A DNA stretch of 64,000 bases. Source: Sediminibacillus halophilus. Its GTDB lineage: Bacteria; Bacillota; Bacilli; Bacillales; Amphibacillaceae. The notes below the pieces were generated by a model. That model saw nothing but the letters and a program-made list of their open reading frames with translations. It ran no database searches and was not told the DNA's origin. The stretch spans positions 310,001-374,000 of the forward strand of contig NZ_FNHF01000002.1 in assembly GCF_900103695.1 (NCBI RefSeq). Direction: 5' to 3'. This document shows, one piece after another, positions 8,545 through 18,059 of this stretch. Each line of letters starts with the position of its first letter. Position 1 is the stretch's first letter. A program made the position numbers and the translations under genes.

Positions 8545-9643
8545 TTACATTTGCGAACGTAAATAAGCATCGATAAACGGATCGATATCTCCGTCCATGA
8601 CACCTTGCGTATTTCCGATTTCATGATTGGTACGGTGATCCTTGACCATGGAATACGGATGGAAAACATAGGAACGAATCTGGCTTCCCCAGCCTATTTC
8701 TTTCTGTTCTCCACGGATTTCATTCAGCTCTTGCTGCTGCTTTTCAATTTCCAATTGATAAAGTTTCGCTTTTAGCATTTTCATCGCTTGTTCCCTGTTC
8801 TTAATCTGGGAACGCTCCGATTGACAAGTCACAACCGTGTTTGTCGGGATGTGCGTAATCCGCACAGCGGAATCTGTTGTGTTAACATGCTGTCCGCCGG
8901 CACCGCTGGAACGATAGGTGTCGATTTTCAAATCCTCTGTTTGCACATCTACATCGATGCTGTCATCCAGCTCTGGCATCACTTCACAGGATACAAAAGA
9001 CGTATGCCTGCGTCCGGAAGAGTCGAAAGGTGAAATCCGGACAAGACGGTGTACACCTTTTTCCGCTTTCAAGTAACCATACGCATTATGGCCCTTAATT
9101 AACAAGGTCACGCTTTTGACTCCAGCCTCTTCACCAGGCAAGTAATCCATCGTTTCCACTTTGAAGTTCTTTCTTTCAGCCCAACGTGTGTACATACGAA
9201 GCAACATGCTTGCCCAGTCCTGGGACTCTGTTCCACCAGCGCCCGGGTGCAACTCAAGAATCGCATTGTTTTTGTCATATGGCTCCGACAATAAAATAAA
9301 CAACTCGTAATTGTTGAGCGCTTCGGTCAATTCGTTGACTTCTGATTCTAATTCCTCACGTAAATCCTCATCGTTTTCCTCTTTGACAAGTTCATAAGAT
9401 ACTTCTAAGTTTTCATGCGTTTCCTGATGTTTATCAAAGTTTTCAACCAGTTCCTTCAGCCCGTTCACTTCGTTGATAACTTTTTGAGCTTCCTGCTGGT
9501 CATCCCAAAAGGTAGGGGCTGTCATTTCTTCTTCCAGTTCAGCAATACGGGCCCTCTTTTGTTCTAAGTCAAAGAGACCCCCTGAAGTCCGCTAATCGCT
9601 TAGCCATTTTATCCAACTCTTGCCTGATTTCCACTAATTCCAT
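8545..9643 (-). CDS. prfB: Peptide chain release factor 2, with programmed +1 frameshift
   Basis: RF2 recognises UGA and UAA stop codons. The frame starts at ATG 9643 (AGGTGA 7 nt upstream) and reads 24 codons to an in-frame TGA at 9571-9569. Just before it are AGGGGG (9583-9578), TCT and CTT, the canonical RF2 shift site with internal Shine-Dalgarno. A +1 slip resumes at GAC (9570) and gives 365 residues, close to the B. subtilis length. The stop-recognition motif SPF is at 204-206 and the catalytic GGQ at 249-251. The frameshift makes RF2 synthesis self-limiting. This is normal biology and not a broken gene. Confidence 0.96.
9571..9583 (-). promoter_or_regulatory. RF2 programmed +1 frameshift site
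   Basis: AGG GGG TCT CTT TGA C: an internal Shine-Dalgarno-like stretch three bases ahead of CTT, then the TGA whose U is skipped. This matches the conserved autoregulatory element of prfB. Confidence 0.95.
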
Positions 9644-9746
9644 TGTGTCGTCACCTCAAATGATTGTTTATCAACTTTTTCCCGTTCATGACAGTGGAAA
9701 ACACTTCTATTTAAAGAAGTGTCTTCCGTTCCATCCTGATGGAGCA

Positions 9747-12257
9747 TTAACGCCCGTGACAGTTTTTATATTTTTTGCCGCTGCCGCATGGACATGGGTC
9801 ATTTCTGCCTACCGTGTCTGTTTTGACATACGGCTTTTTCGTTTTCTTCTTTTCTTCTTGTCCGCCTGATACAGCCTGGGTGTTCTTGACCACTTCTTCA
9901 CGCTGGAGGTTTTCCCTGATTTGTGCCTTCATGACATACTTGGAAACCTCTTCTTCAATGGCAGCGATCATTTGTTCAAACATCGCAAAACCTTCCATTT
10001 GGTATTCGCGAAGCGGGTCATTTTGACCATATGCACGTAAGTGGATACCTTGACGTAATTGATCCATTTGGTCGATATGATCCATCCATTTGGTATCTAC
10101 CGAACGGAGAAGGATGACCTTTTCGAATTCGCGCATTTGATCAGGTGTCAGTTCTTCTTCTTTCTTATCGTAACGCTGCTTCGCTTTTTCGAAAATTAAT
10201 TCAATCATTTCTTCCGGATCTTTTCCAGTCAAATCATCAACTGTTATGTCTTCACGTTCCAACAGGTTGGCGTGAAGATATTCAACCAAGGAATTCAAAT
10301 CCCAGTTTTCTTCCACTTCATCAGAAGTATAGGATTGAACAGTACGCTCGATTGTCGACTGCATCATTCGTTCAATAATTTCACGTAAATTATCGGAATC
10401 AATCACTTCAAAACGCTGCTTGTAAATGATCTCCCTTTGCTCACGCAGTACATCGTCATAAGAAAGAATCGTTTTACGAGCATCAAAGTTGTTACCTTCC
10501 ACTCGTTTTTGCGCAGATTCGACTGCTCTGGAAACCATCTTACTTTCAATCGGCTGGGTATCATCCATACCGAAACGCTCCATCATCGCTTTCATGTTAT
10601 CGGAACCGAAGCGGCGCATCAATTCATCTTCCATTGAAAGATAAAACTGAGTTACACCCGGGTCTCCTTGACGACCAGAACGACCACGAAGCTGGTTATC
10701 AATCCGGCGAGATTCATGACGTTCCGTGCCAATAACCGCAAGACCACCGAGTTCTTTGACACCGTCGCCTAATTTAATGTCGGTACCACGACCGGCCATA
10801 TTGGTGGCAATGGTAACGGCGCCCTTTTGTCCAGCATCCTCGATGATTTCTGCCTCTCGGTAGTGGTTTTTCGCGTTCAGGACGTTATGTGGAACGCCTG
10901 CTTTTTTCAATAGCTTGGAAATCAACTCAGACGTTTCAACGGCAACAGTACCGACAAGTACCGGCTGTCCAGCTTGATGCCTTTCTTTGATTTCCTCGAC
11001 CACCGCACGGAATTTCCCTTCCATTGACTGATAGATAAGATCCGCTTTATCATCACGAATAATCGGTTTGTTGGTCGGAATCACCATAACATCCATGTTA
11101 TAAATATTGCGGAATTCTTCTTCCTCCGTTTTCGCTGTACCGGTCATCCCGGCAAGTTTTTCATACATCCGGAAGAAGTTCTGGAAGGTAATCGATGCCA
11201 GGGTCATGCTTTCATTTTGAATTTGCAGACCTTCTTTTGCTTCAATCGCCTGGTGCAGTCCATCACTATAGCGACGGCCCTTCATCAAACGGCCGGTGAA
11301 CTGGTCAACGATGACGACCTCCCCATCTTCTACCACATAATCGGTATCCCGATGCATCGAGACATGTGCCTTCAATGCCTGATTGATATGGTGCGTCAAG
11401 GTAACATTGTTCAAATCAAACAGGTTTTCAATGCCGAAAAAGCGTTCCGCTTTGTTGATCCCTTCTTCGGTCAGTTGAACCCCTTTGGTTTTTTCATCAT
11501 ATGTGTAATCCTCTTCATTGCTTAATGTTCGTACATAAGCATTCGCCTGTTGATAGAGGCTTGCCGACTTTTGTGCCGAGCCGGAAATGATTAACGGTGT
11601 ACGCGCTTCGTCGATTAAGATCGAGTCTACTTCGTCAATGATGGCAAAATGAAGCGGACGCTGTACCATCTGTTCTTTATACAGCACCATATTGTCCCGC
11701 AGATAATCGAAACCATATTCGTTGTTGGTACCATAGGTAATATCCGCTGCATAAGCAGCACGTTTTTCTTCTTTACTCAACCCGTTGCTGTTGATGCCGA
11801 CCGTGAGTCCTAAAAATTGAAACAGCTCGCCCATCTGGTTGGCATCACGTTCAGCCAAATAATCGTTGACCGTAACGATATGGACGCCTTTTCCGGTCAA
11901 CGCATTCAAGTAAGCGGGCATAGTCGAAGCAAGGGTTTTACCTTCCCCTGTCTTCATCTCCGCTATATTTCCTTCATGCAGGGCAATTGCACCCAGTAAC
12001 TGGACGGGGAACGGACGCATATTCAGCACACGCTTGGCACCTTCCCTGACAACTGCATATGCTTCCGGCAACATATTGTCCAGGTCTTCTCCATTTTGAT
12101 AACGCTCTTTAAATGCTTCTGTTTTATTTCGTAACTCTTCATCTGTCAATCGCTCGTATTCAGGTTCCAGCGCTTCTATTTCATCTGCCGTTTTTTGCAG
12201 ACGGTTCACTTGACGTTGGTTACCATCCCCGAAAACTTTCTTCAGTAATCCACGCAT
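9747..12257 (-). CDS. secA: Protein translocase ATPase SecA
   Basis: The motor that drives preproteins through SecYEG; 836 residues, normal for Bacillaceae. Visible motifs are Walker A MKTGEGKT at 101-108, the DEAD-type DEVDSILID near 210, the helicase motif AGRGTDI, and a C-terminal zinc tail with Cys822, Cys824, Cys833 and His834 ([13 protein letters not shown]) that binds SecB-like partners or phospholipid. The start at 12257 has GAGGAG 8 nt upstream. It lies directly upstream of prfB, as in B. subtilis. Confidence 0.97.
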   Translation of the reverse strand: MRGLLKKVFGDGNQRQVNRLQKTADEIEALEPEYERLTDEELRNKTEAFKERYQNGEDLDNMLPEAYAVVREGAKRVLNMRPFPVQLLGAIALHEGNIAEMKTGEGKTLASTMPAYLNALTGKGVHIVTVNDYLAERDANQMGELFQFLGLTVGINSNGLSKEEKRAAYAADITYGTNNEYGFDYLRDNMVLYKEQMVQRPLHFAIIDEVDSILIDEARTPLIISGSAQKSASLYQQANAYVRTLSNEEDYTYDEKTKGVQLTEEGINKAERFFGIENLFDLNNVTLTHHINQALKAHVSMHRDTDYVVEDGEVVIVDQFTGRLMKGRRYSDGLHQAIEAKEGLQIQNESMTLASITFQNFFRMYEKLAGMTGTAKTEEEEFRNIYNMDVMVIPTNKPIIRDDKADLIYQSMEGKFRAVVEEIKERHQAGQPVLVGTVAVETSELISKLLKKAGVPHNVLNAKNHYREAEIIEDAGQKGAVTIATNMAGRGTDIKLGDGVKELGGLAVIGTERHESRRIDNQLRGRSGRQGDPGVTQFYLSMEDELMRRFGSDNMKAMMERFGMDDTQPIESKMVSRAVESAQKRVEGNNFDARKTILSYDDVLREQREIIYKQRFEVIDSDNLREIIERMMQSTIERTVQSYTSDEVEENWDLNSLVEYLHANLLEREDITVDDLTGKDPEEMIELIFEKAKQRYDKKEEELTPDQMREFEKVILLRSVDTKWMDHIDQMDQLRQGIHLRAYGQNDPLREYQMEGFAMFEQMIAAIEEEVSKYVMKAQIRENLQREEVVKNTQAVSGGQEEKKKTKKPYVKTDTVGRNDPCPCGSGKKYKNCHGR

Positions 12258-12432
12258 GTAAAACGCTCCTCTTTATTTAGGAAAGCTCACAAATAGGCTT
12301 TCTTTCTCCTATATTTTAAATCTGTAAGAAATAGGTTAGTCCAAACTTTATAATAACACTAGCGGGGAGCAATGACAAGAAAGCCCCCGGGGAATGGAAT
12401 GACGCATTTCAGACAACCATTTGCATAGATAA

Positions 12433-12464
12433 AATAAGCAGCCCGGAGGAGCGGGCTACTTATT
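12433..12464 (-). terminator. Terminator overlapping the end of the 78-residue gene
   Basis: AATAAGnAGCCCG / CGGGCTnCTTATT hairpin with a TTATTTTA tail on the minus strand. The stop codon of the small gene lies inside the stem. Confidence 0.7.
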
Positions 12465-12692
12465 CAGGTGAGGGAGCATAGGGGTGACGTGCGAGGCTTG
12501 GTGAGGTACGGTGAAGCGGGGAGCTTGCTGTTGAAAGAAGTAAACCTTTTCTAACTCGGAATGCTTTGCTTCTAATTCTGCCAGCTTCCGATTAGTAACA
12601 GCGATGATCTCTAACAGCTGCGTAATCGTATCTTCGTGCTGCTTCAAAATATTTTTTTGGTGCTCACATTGTTTGCAATGGCTGACCGCCAT
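12456..12692 (-). CDS. Small hypothetical protein with N-terminal Cys-x2-Cys
   Basis: Seventy-eight residues, not recognised. It begins MAVSHCKQCEHQ, continues as a likely amphipathic helix (about 15-50, Leu/Glu/Lys rich) and ends in a Pro/His-rich tail (HVTPMLPHLNK). The ATG at 12692 follows a ribosome-binding site that lies within an uninterrupted run of nine G (12700-12708), so slippage could alter translation. Longer in-frame starts (to 12749) would read through that site. A terminator overlaps its stop. The Cys pair might bind metal; no function is assigned. Confidence 0.55.
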   Translation of the reverse strand: MAVSHCKQCEHQKNILKQHEDTITQLLEIIAVTNRKLAELEAKHSELEKVYFFQQQAPRFTVPHQASHVTPMLPHLNK

Positions 12693-12709
12693 ATGCGCTC
12701 CCCCCCCCT

Positions 12710-13050
12710 TGAGGTATGGTATATATGTACGGAAAGGCCGGCGGGGCAAGCGTTGTCATTTTCATCCAGCCTGTTTCCGTGTTAAGTATGTTATACCATA
12801 AGGGAATTTTTCTGACGAATCACCATTTACCTAAAATCCATGCTACACTCCCCCTGATACGATACGTTTGCCGAGACGATTTTCGGGGTTTGGAGGGTAA
12901 AAAAACTCCCAAACTATAAGTTTCGGAAATAACAAAAGAAAATAAAAGAAAGATGTGAGGTGTCTGTTGTTTACGACTTGGAGAGGGTGAGGGCCGAAAG
13001 TGGCAAGGTTCGCGATTATACTATCGAGATGCCTTGAAGAAAGATAAATC
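12710..13050. other. Intergenic region between the small gene and the hpf terminator
   Basis: About 340 nt. Inverted copies of TATGGTATA (12715-12723) and TATACCATA (12792-12800) may belong to the small gene's promoter. A 69-codon minus-strand frame (12843-13052) has no ribosome-binding site and no protein-like pattern, so no gene is called. Confidence 0.4.
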
Positions 13051-13052
13051 AC

Positions 13053-13095
13053 AAAACAACGGCCCAGCCAATTAATCCCCGCTGGACCGTTTCTT
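13053..13095 (-). terminator. Terminator of hpf
   Basis: Stem ACGGTCCAGC / GCTGGGCCGT (one G-U) followed by TGTTTTGT on the minus strand, about 70 nt beyond the hpf stop. Confidence 0.7.
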
Positions 13096-13164
13096 TACAA
13101 AGAAGCAACATTCCATTTATTTATCCTTCATAATTAACCTTTATCATTAAAAACAAGGAAGCAG

Positions 13165-13737
13165 TTAAGCTTCATTCGGCTCAATTAGTCCATACCGGCC
13201 GTCTCGGCGGCGGTAGACAACATTCGTATCACCTGTTATAGCATTAGTGAATACATAGAAAGCGTGACCCAGCATATCCATTTGCAGGACTGCTTCCTCC
13301 GAATCCATCGGCTTCAAGTTGAAACGCTTCGTACGGACGATCTCGACGCCCGCATCTTCTTCCATCTCTTCCTGGTTCAATTGGCTTTCCAACGCCTCCT
13401 GTTCGAGTTCTGCGAATACATGTTTAGGAGCGCCGTTTTGCCGGGATTTTCGATTTACTTTTGTTTTATATTTACGGATTTGCCGCTCTAATTTATCCAC
13501 TACAAGGTCGATGGCAGCATATAAATCGTTGTGTCTTTCCTCTGCACGTAACAGCAGATTGGTCATCGGGATGGTTACTTCGATTACCTGCTCATCATTA
13601 TAGACACCTAGATTCACATATACATCGGATGTTGGCGGTTTTTCAAAATACCGTTCTAGCTTACTGATTTTCTTCTCCACATAACTGCTGATGGATTCAG
13701 TCACCTCTAGATTCTCACCACGAATGTTGAATTTCAT
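13165..13737 (-). CDS. hpf: Long ribosome hibernation-promoting factor
   Basis: HPF (YvyD) of 190 residues, the long form that dimerises 70S ribosomes into 100S particles in stationary phase or stress. The N-terminal ribosome-binding domain is at about 1-100 (MKFNIRGENLEVTESI) and the C-terminal dimerisation domain at about 130-188, with the typical FYVFTNAITGDTNVVYRRRDG. AGGAGG lies 7 nt before the ATG. A SigB-type promoter is about 45 nt upstream, in keeping with B. subtilis yvyD. Confidence 0.96.
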   Translation of the reverse strand: MKFNIRGENLEVTESISSYVEKKISKLERYFEKPPTSDVYVNLGVYNDEQVIEVTIPMTNLLLRAEERHNDLYAAIDLVVDKLERQIRKYKTKVNRKSRQNGAPKHVFAELEQEALESQLNQEEMEEDAGVEIVRTKRFNLKPMDSEEAVLQMDMLGHAFYVFTNAITGDTNVVYRRRDGRYGLIEPNEA

Positions 13738-13779
13738 GTAAGTGCCTCCTTTTTAACCTTATGTATTTATTATTCCACA

Positions 13780-13805
13780 ATACCCTGTCCAATTCCTGCC
13801 TAAAC
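13780..13805 (-). promoter_or_regulatory. SigB-type promoter of hpf
   Basis: GTTTAG (13805-13800), 14-nt spacer, GGGTAT (13785-13780). This matches the general-stress sigma-B consensus GTTTAA-N12-15-GGGTAT at 11 of 12 positions, correctly placed and oriented ahead of hpf. Confidence 0.8.
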
Positions 13806-13904
13806 GAAGAAATATTTTGTCGAATTGGTGTCGAAATATTGATGGAACTGGCACTTAATGGATTAATATATACTTCATTCCTGTTACTCTTTCCAATATA
13901 CTAT

Positions 13905-13950
13905 AAAAAAGAGATGCCTGAACATTTTCAGGCATCTCTTTTTATTTTTT
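13905..13950 (-). terminator. Terminator of the flaG-fliD-fliS-fliT operon
   Basis: A long stem GAGATGCCTGAA / TTCAGGCATCTC with a 5-nt loop and U-rich tails on both strands. It overlaps the fliT stop codon. Confidence 0.9.
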
Positions 13951-14298
13951 TTGATCTAAAAACATGCCATCATAATTTGCTAGCTGTTTATAAGGGTTAG
14001 TGTATTTGTTGTTAGAGCTTTTTTGCTTTTTAACAGTTTTCATTTCTGTTCGCAATCTTATCAATAACTGCTTCAGTTTGTCTTGAACTTCACGGTTAAT
14101 GGGCAGTAAAGTACGTCCTGTTTCCATTTCTTCCTCAGAATATGGAGGTTTTATTCCTTCTATCATCTTGTCTCGATGTTCGAGGACACTATTAATCTCG
14201 GAAATGATCTCTTCACGCTGATCAGCTGGAATTTCACCCTTTAATTTCTGACTTAATTCCAAGGTAATATCATAAAGAGGCTGAATCCGATTCTTCAT
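13942..14298 (-). CDS. fliT: FliT-like flagellar export chaperone
   Basis: A small helical, charged protein of 118 residues following fliS with an ATGA overlap, the position of B. subtilis fliT (yvzG-yvyD region). FliT-type proteins chaperone the cap protein FliD. Sequence conservation in the family is low, so the call leans on position, size and predicted all-helical composition (Leu/Lys/Glu rich). Last gene before a strong terminator. Confidence 0.75.
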   Translation of the reverse strand: MKNRIQPLYDITLELSQKLKGEIPADQREEIISEINSVLEHRDKMIEGIKPPYSEEEMETGRTLLPINREVQDKLKQLLIRLRTEMKTVKKQKSSNNKYTNPYKQLANYDGMFLDQKK

Positions 14299-14696
14299 GC
14301 TTGAGCTCCCTGGCCGTATTGTTTTTGTCTATTGAGTTTAATGACTTCCTTCCAAGTATCACGGAACTCTTCCACTAATCCCACTACTTCTCCCAGGATT
14401 TCTTTATCGCTATTCATATTCGCTTCCATAAGTCGACGGTTTATATAGTCATAGATAGGCAAGATATCCTTGGAAATATCGGCTTTTTGATCAAGTGTAA
14501 CCATTAATTCCTGGATGATTTTTTGAGCCTTTTGTATATTAATGTTTTTTTGTTCATGGCTTCCTGCTTCGATATCCCTAACTGCCTGTTTTATGAACTT
14601 GAGACATCCATTATATAGCATCAGCGTCAATTCTCCTGGCGAAGCGGTTGTCACGGAATTATTTTTATACGCCTGGTATTGCTGTTGCATTGACAT
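14295..14696 (-). CDS. fliS: Flagellin export chaperone FliS
   Basis: FliS binds the C-terminal tail of flagellin and, in Bacilli, also FliW antagonism of CsrA. The 133 residues include the family pattern YKNNSVTTASPGELTLMLYN near the N terminus and four helices. It lies between fliD and fliT, with GGGGAG about 12 nt upstream of ATG 14696. Confidence 0.95.
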   Translation of the reverse strand: MSMQQQYQAYKNNSVTTASPGELTLMLYNGCLKFIKQAVRDIEAGSHEQKNINIQKAQKIIQELMVTLDQKADISKDILPIYDYINRRLMEANMNSDKEILGEVVGLVEEFRDTWKEVIKLNRQKQYGQGAQA

Positions 14697-14722
14697 TTGT
14701 GTAAAACACTCCCCATTACATA

Positions 14723-16243
14723 TTATCCATTAAATTGTTGCATTAAATATGAAGATTGTTCATTCATTCTCTGAATTGCTTTCTCCATTGCAGTAAACTG
14801 GCCCCAATAGCGATCTTCGATCTGTGTTAACCGATCTTGAAAACGATCAATTCTGCTATCAACATCTTTCAACTGTTTTCCAAGTGTATATTGTTCCAGT
14901 GTGTGGTAACCTTTTCCAGCACGTTCTTCGATTCTCTTTACTGTGGAATTAATCGAATCATCCAGTCGGTTAATAATGCCACGACCATCACCTTCCACGT
15001 CATTGGAAAACAACTCATAAACAGAATCCGGATCATTCTGAAGTGCTTCACGCAGTTTATCTTCCGTTACGATTAACTTTCCACCATCCAAGTAATTTGG
15101 AGAGGTCTCAATGCCTATCTCTGATAAATGAGAATACTGACTGCCATTGTCAATTTGCGAATACCAATCCTGCCGCATGCTGAAAATTCCCGAGGAAAGT
15201 ATCGAATCACCTTTTAATAAGCCACTTTTCGCTTTTTCTTCCCACAACTCAATTTCCTTTTCAGACATATCTTCCTTTTGAGCATTGGTCAGTGGTTTAT
15301 AATCCCGGTATTTCTCTTCGCTTAGGCTTCCGTTTACCTTCTCAATAACTTCATTGTACTTATCAACGAATTTCATTATTTTTTCTACTGAGGCATCTAC
15401 ATCATTACTTACTGTAATATTAGCTGATCCATCTGTAACATCGTTGAATTTAAATGTTATGCCGTTTAACTTAGTCGAATTTGTTTTGGAAGTTAAAGTG
15501 ACGGCACCATTATAAATAAACTCCGCATCCTGAGCTGCTGTCTCCTGACCTAACTGCAGTGTATCTGTAAAAAAGCCAGAAGTATCAGCGCTAAAGTCTA
15601 TTTCAGCTCCACCTTCATTGTGTACTCCTGCTTCAGTTCTTTCCATGACAACTTTATCAGCTTGTACATCATAAAAAGCTCGCACACCATTATCCTGATC
15701 GGTAATTTTAGTTAACACACTGTTTAGCGTATCAGTTTCAGTTATATCTATATTATGTTCCGTTCCTACACCATTCTCATATGTAGTGAAGGTCATAGTG
15801 CTGGGAACTGTAACACCGCCTGTGAAATTCTGTTCAGAAAGTTTGCCAAAAGGGTCTACCTTCTCAGTTCCACCTGAAATCCCCTGGGTACTGACATTTA
15901 CTGCAGCTTTCGCAAGCTGAGTAACTTCCATATTATATGTTCCATTTGAAGCTGTGGCGTCTGCTGTAGCAGTGATTGCGCTAGATTGAGAGGAAGTTGC
16001 TTGCCTAGTACTATAAGTCTTTTGATATTTCATATCTCTCAACATATTGTCCAATTCTGAAAGACTTTTATTTATATCACGGTAGGCATCGCGTTGCCAT
16101 GTCATCCTAGTTTTATCCTGTTCCATTTTTTGCAGAGGGATGCGCTCGGCTTCCATTAAATCATTGACAATTTGATCGATATCCATCCCGGATGCCAACC
16201 CGCCAATTCGCATACTGTTCATACTACTCACATTGTTTACCAT
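14723..16243 (-). CDS. fliD: Flagellar hook-associated protein 2 (filament cap) FliD
   Basis: The cap protein that promotes flagellin polymerisation at the filament tip; 506 residues. The N-terminal D0 motif RIGGLASGMDIDQIVNDLM and C-terminal region with NEQSSYLMQQFNG are characteristic. The start MVNNVSS at 16243 is preferred because GGTGA lies 5-6 nt upstream; an ATG at 16261 overlaps flaG but has a poor site. The variable central part is Thr/Asp/Gly rich, as usual for surface-exposed cap domains. Confidence 0.95.
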   Translation of the reverse strand: MVNNVSSMNSMRIGGLASGMDIDQIVNDLMEAERIPLQKMEQDKTRMTWQRDAYRDINKSLSELDNMLRDMKYQKTYSTRQATSSQSSAITATADATASNGTYNMEVTQLAKAAVNVSTQGISGGTEKVDPFGKLSEQNFTGGVTVPSTMTFTTYENGVGTEHNIDITETDTLNSVLTKITDQDNGVRAFYDVQADKVVMERTEAGVHNEGGAEIDFSADTSGFFTDTLQLGQETAAQDAEFIYNGAVTLTSKTNSTKLNGITFKFNDVTDGSANITVSNDVDASVEKIMKFVDKYNEVIEKVNGSLSEEKYRDYKPLTNAQKEDMSEKEIELWEEKAKSGLLKGDSILSSGIFSMRQDWYSQIDNGSQYSHLSEIGIETSPNYLDGGKLIVTEDKLREALQNDPDSVYELFSNDVEGDGRGIINRLDDSINSTVKRIEERAGKGYHTLEQYTLGKQLKDVDSRIDRFQDRLTQIEDRYWGQFTAMEKAIQRMNEQSSYLMQQFNG

Positions 16244-16257
16244 TTTTTCACCAGCCT

Positions 16258-16647
16258 TCATATCTTTTCATCGACTATAAATCCCATGAATTCAGCCATC
16301 GCAGCATAGACGTCAAGAAGCTTTTTTGGTGGTATTTCCTTGATGATTTCCTTAGTATCCGTGTCTATTACCGTCACATAATACTTCTCAAGCTTGTCAT
16401 GCAATTCAAACTTGAGACCAGTATGAGTAGGCTCCAAAAATTCATTCAGAGCGTCGACTGTGTTTTGAACTTGTTTTTTATTATTCTCTTCCTTGTAAGC
16501 ACCATTAATTACTTCAGGATCAGTTTGTTCACTAAAAGGTTCATTAATGGATCTTTCTCTTGCAGTTGTCGAAAAGCCAAGTTGTTCAGTCTTTTGCAGG
16601 AGTTGGGATCCAGATAAAATCTTCCCAACGTTCATGGCAAAAGCCAC
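16258..16647 (-). CDS. flaG: FlaG-type flagellar protein (YvyC)
   Basis: A 129-residue protein with the FlaG domain at about 65-125 (LKFELHDKLEKYYVTVID, then EIIKEIPPKKLLD). FlaG proteins influence filament length; mechanism unclear. First gene of the flaG-fliD-fliS-fliT operon, with a SigD-type -10 just upstream. Confidence 0.92.
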   Translation of the reverse strand: MAFAMNVGKILSGSQLLQKTEQLGFSTTARERSINEPFSEQTDPEVINGAYKEENNKKQVQNTVDALNEFLEPTHTGLKFELHDKLEKYYVTVIDTDTKEIIKEIPPKKLLDVYAAMAEFMGFIVDEKI

Positions 16648-16671
16648 TCCTATTCTATGTAGTTTCTTTTT

Positions 16672-16698
16672 ATATCGGCAAGAGATTTAAAAAGTAAA
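16672..16698 (-). promoter_or_regulatory. SigD-type promoter of flaG
   Basis: Perfect GCCGATAT -10 (16672-16679), about 25 nt ahead of flaG. The -35 at 15-nt spacing is TTTA, not TAAA, so the box is half-consensus. Confidence 0.65.
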
Positions 16699-16715
16699 GG
16701 TCTTGCCAAAAAATA

Positions 16716-16749
16716 TATTAAAAACGGATAGGTCAAGCTCCTATCCGTT
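16716..16749 (-). terminator. Terminator of the NDH-2-like gene
   Basis: AACGGATAGG / CCTATCCGTT stem with a 7-nt loop and TTTTTAATATATTTTTT downstream on the minus strand. Confidence 0.85.
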
Positions 16750-16766
16750 CGGCCACTATTAGTCTA

Positions 16767-17828
16767 CTAGTGTCGTTTATTCAGCCACAATACACCCGAT
16801 TTTGCCAGACGCGGAAGTAATCCGGTCACCGGCTGCTGGAGCATGTTCCCAAAACCGTCTGATTTCCCCAAGGAGCCCAAAGCGCCTTTTAACTTTATTT
16901 CTTTCGGCTGTTCTGGGGCATTATCGTTTAATAATGCGAGCAGTACATCCGCAATCTGTTCCCCCTGCTGTCCAGCCAGCTGTGCACTGGGCGAATGAAC
17001 AGAAGAAGCACAGTCACCCACAACATATACCGTTGGATGAGAAGGAACCTGATAATAATCATTCAGCACTATCTTATTCTGGCCATCCTTGGCAAACGGC
17101 AGCTCCCGAACCAAATAATTCGGTTGAACACCTGCAGTCCAGATTGTAACATCATTCACAAAACAAACCCCATTGTTGCAAACCCCGTCTTTTTCGACAT
17201 ATTCGACATTTGCCTTGTGAATGACTTCGACGTCATTTTTGGCAAACCATTCTTCCACGTAATTTTGAATTTTCGAATTGAACGCACTCAACACCGTTTC
17301 GCCGCGATCAAGCAGTCTCACATTCAAATCCGGACGGCTTTCCCTGATTTCGGATGCAACCTCAATACCGCTTAAACCGGCGCCGACGATGGCAACCTTG
17401 CCGTAAGCTTTCAAATCGCCGACAGCAACACTTCCGTGTCTGGCACGTGAAATGGTCTGCACACTTTCGGTAAACTCTGCTGCTCCTTCAATGCCATGGT
17501 AGTTGTCTTCACAGCCTAATCCGATCACTAAATAATGATAAAGAACAGCCTCCGTCAACCCCTGGACAAAAATCCGCTTTCCGTCCACGTCGATTTTTTC
17601 AATCTCTCCATAAACATAATCAACCTGCTCGTGCTCTGGAAATTCCATTCTTACTTCCCTGTCTGCTTTTGTTCCGGCAGCTATTGCATAAAATTCTGTT
17701 TTCAGTGAATGGTAAGGATTCCTATCGATCAGCGTGATATGAACATCTCCAGGTAATCCGCCATCCAAAAGTTTATTCAGAATCTTAATCCCTCCGTAGC
17801 CGCCGCCCAGTATCACTAATCTCCTCAT
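16767..17828 (-). CDS. NAD(P)H dehydrogenase-like FAD oxidoreductase (YutJ type)
   Basis: A two-dinucleotide-binding-domain flavoprotein of 353 residues. The FAD motif is at the N terminus (ILGGGYGG), the NAD(P)H Rossmann motif is VAIVGAGLSGIE near 144-155, and the second FAD motif is YVVGDCASS near 269. It resembles type II NADH dehydrogenases, especially YutJ, but lacks a clear C-terminal membrane anchor. The electron acceptor is unknown. It separates the flagellar cap operon from the glycosylation island and has its own terminator, so it is probably not part of either. Confidence 0.75.
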   Translation of the reverse strand: MRRLVILGGGYGGIKILNKLLDGGLPGDVHITLIDRNPYHSLKTEFYAIAAGTKADREVRMEFPEHEQVDYVYGEIEKIDVDGKRIFVQGLTEAVLYHYLVIGLGCEDNYHGIEGAAEFTESVQTISRARHGSVAVGDLKAYGKVAIVGAGLSGIEVASEIRESRPDLNVRLLDRGETVLSAFNSKIQNYVEEWFAKNDVEVIHKANVEYVEKDGVCNNGVCFVNDVTIWTAGVQPNYLVRELPFAKDGQNKIVLNDYYQVPSHPTVYVVGDCASSVHSPSAQLAGQQGEQIADVLLALLNDNAPEQPKEIKLKGALGSLGKSDGFGNMLQQPVTGLLPRLAKSGVLWLNKRH

Positions 17829-17942
17829 ACCTTAACCCCTTATCTGTTCTAGTTGACTGGCTATGTATGCGCCGTTAACGGACACAAGCGCTTACAGCGT
17901 TACCCCACTTTAAAGACTATCAAAAAAGCTGTCGAATGACTA

Positions 17943-17966
17943 GAGGGATTAAAAATTTAATCCCTC
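17943..17966. other. 24-nt near-perfect palindrome
   Basis: GAGGGATTAAA / TTTAATCCCTC in the 230-nt gap upstream of the NDH-2-like gene and downstream of pseI. It could be an operator or a weak hairpin; it has no T-run, and no regulator is implied. Confidence 0.4.
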
Positions 17967-18059
17967 GTTACAATAAAGATATAATCATGTATTGGAGGAA
18001 TTTGCTTTCAGCCATTTAGCCCCCCTCTAACCGTCCATCCAAATAAGTTTAGAATATAG

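Noticed and set aside
9569-9643. Apparent premature stop in prfB
   Set aside because: It is the standard programmed frameshift site of RF2 and not a mutation.
12843-13052. A 69-codon minus-strand frame between the small Cys protein and hpf
   Set aside because: No ribosome-binding site, atypical composition and overlap with likely promoter DNA.
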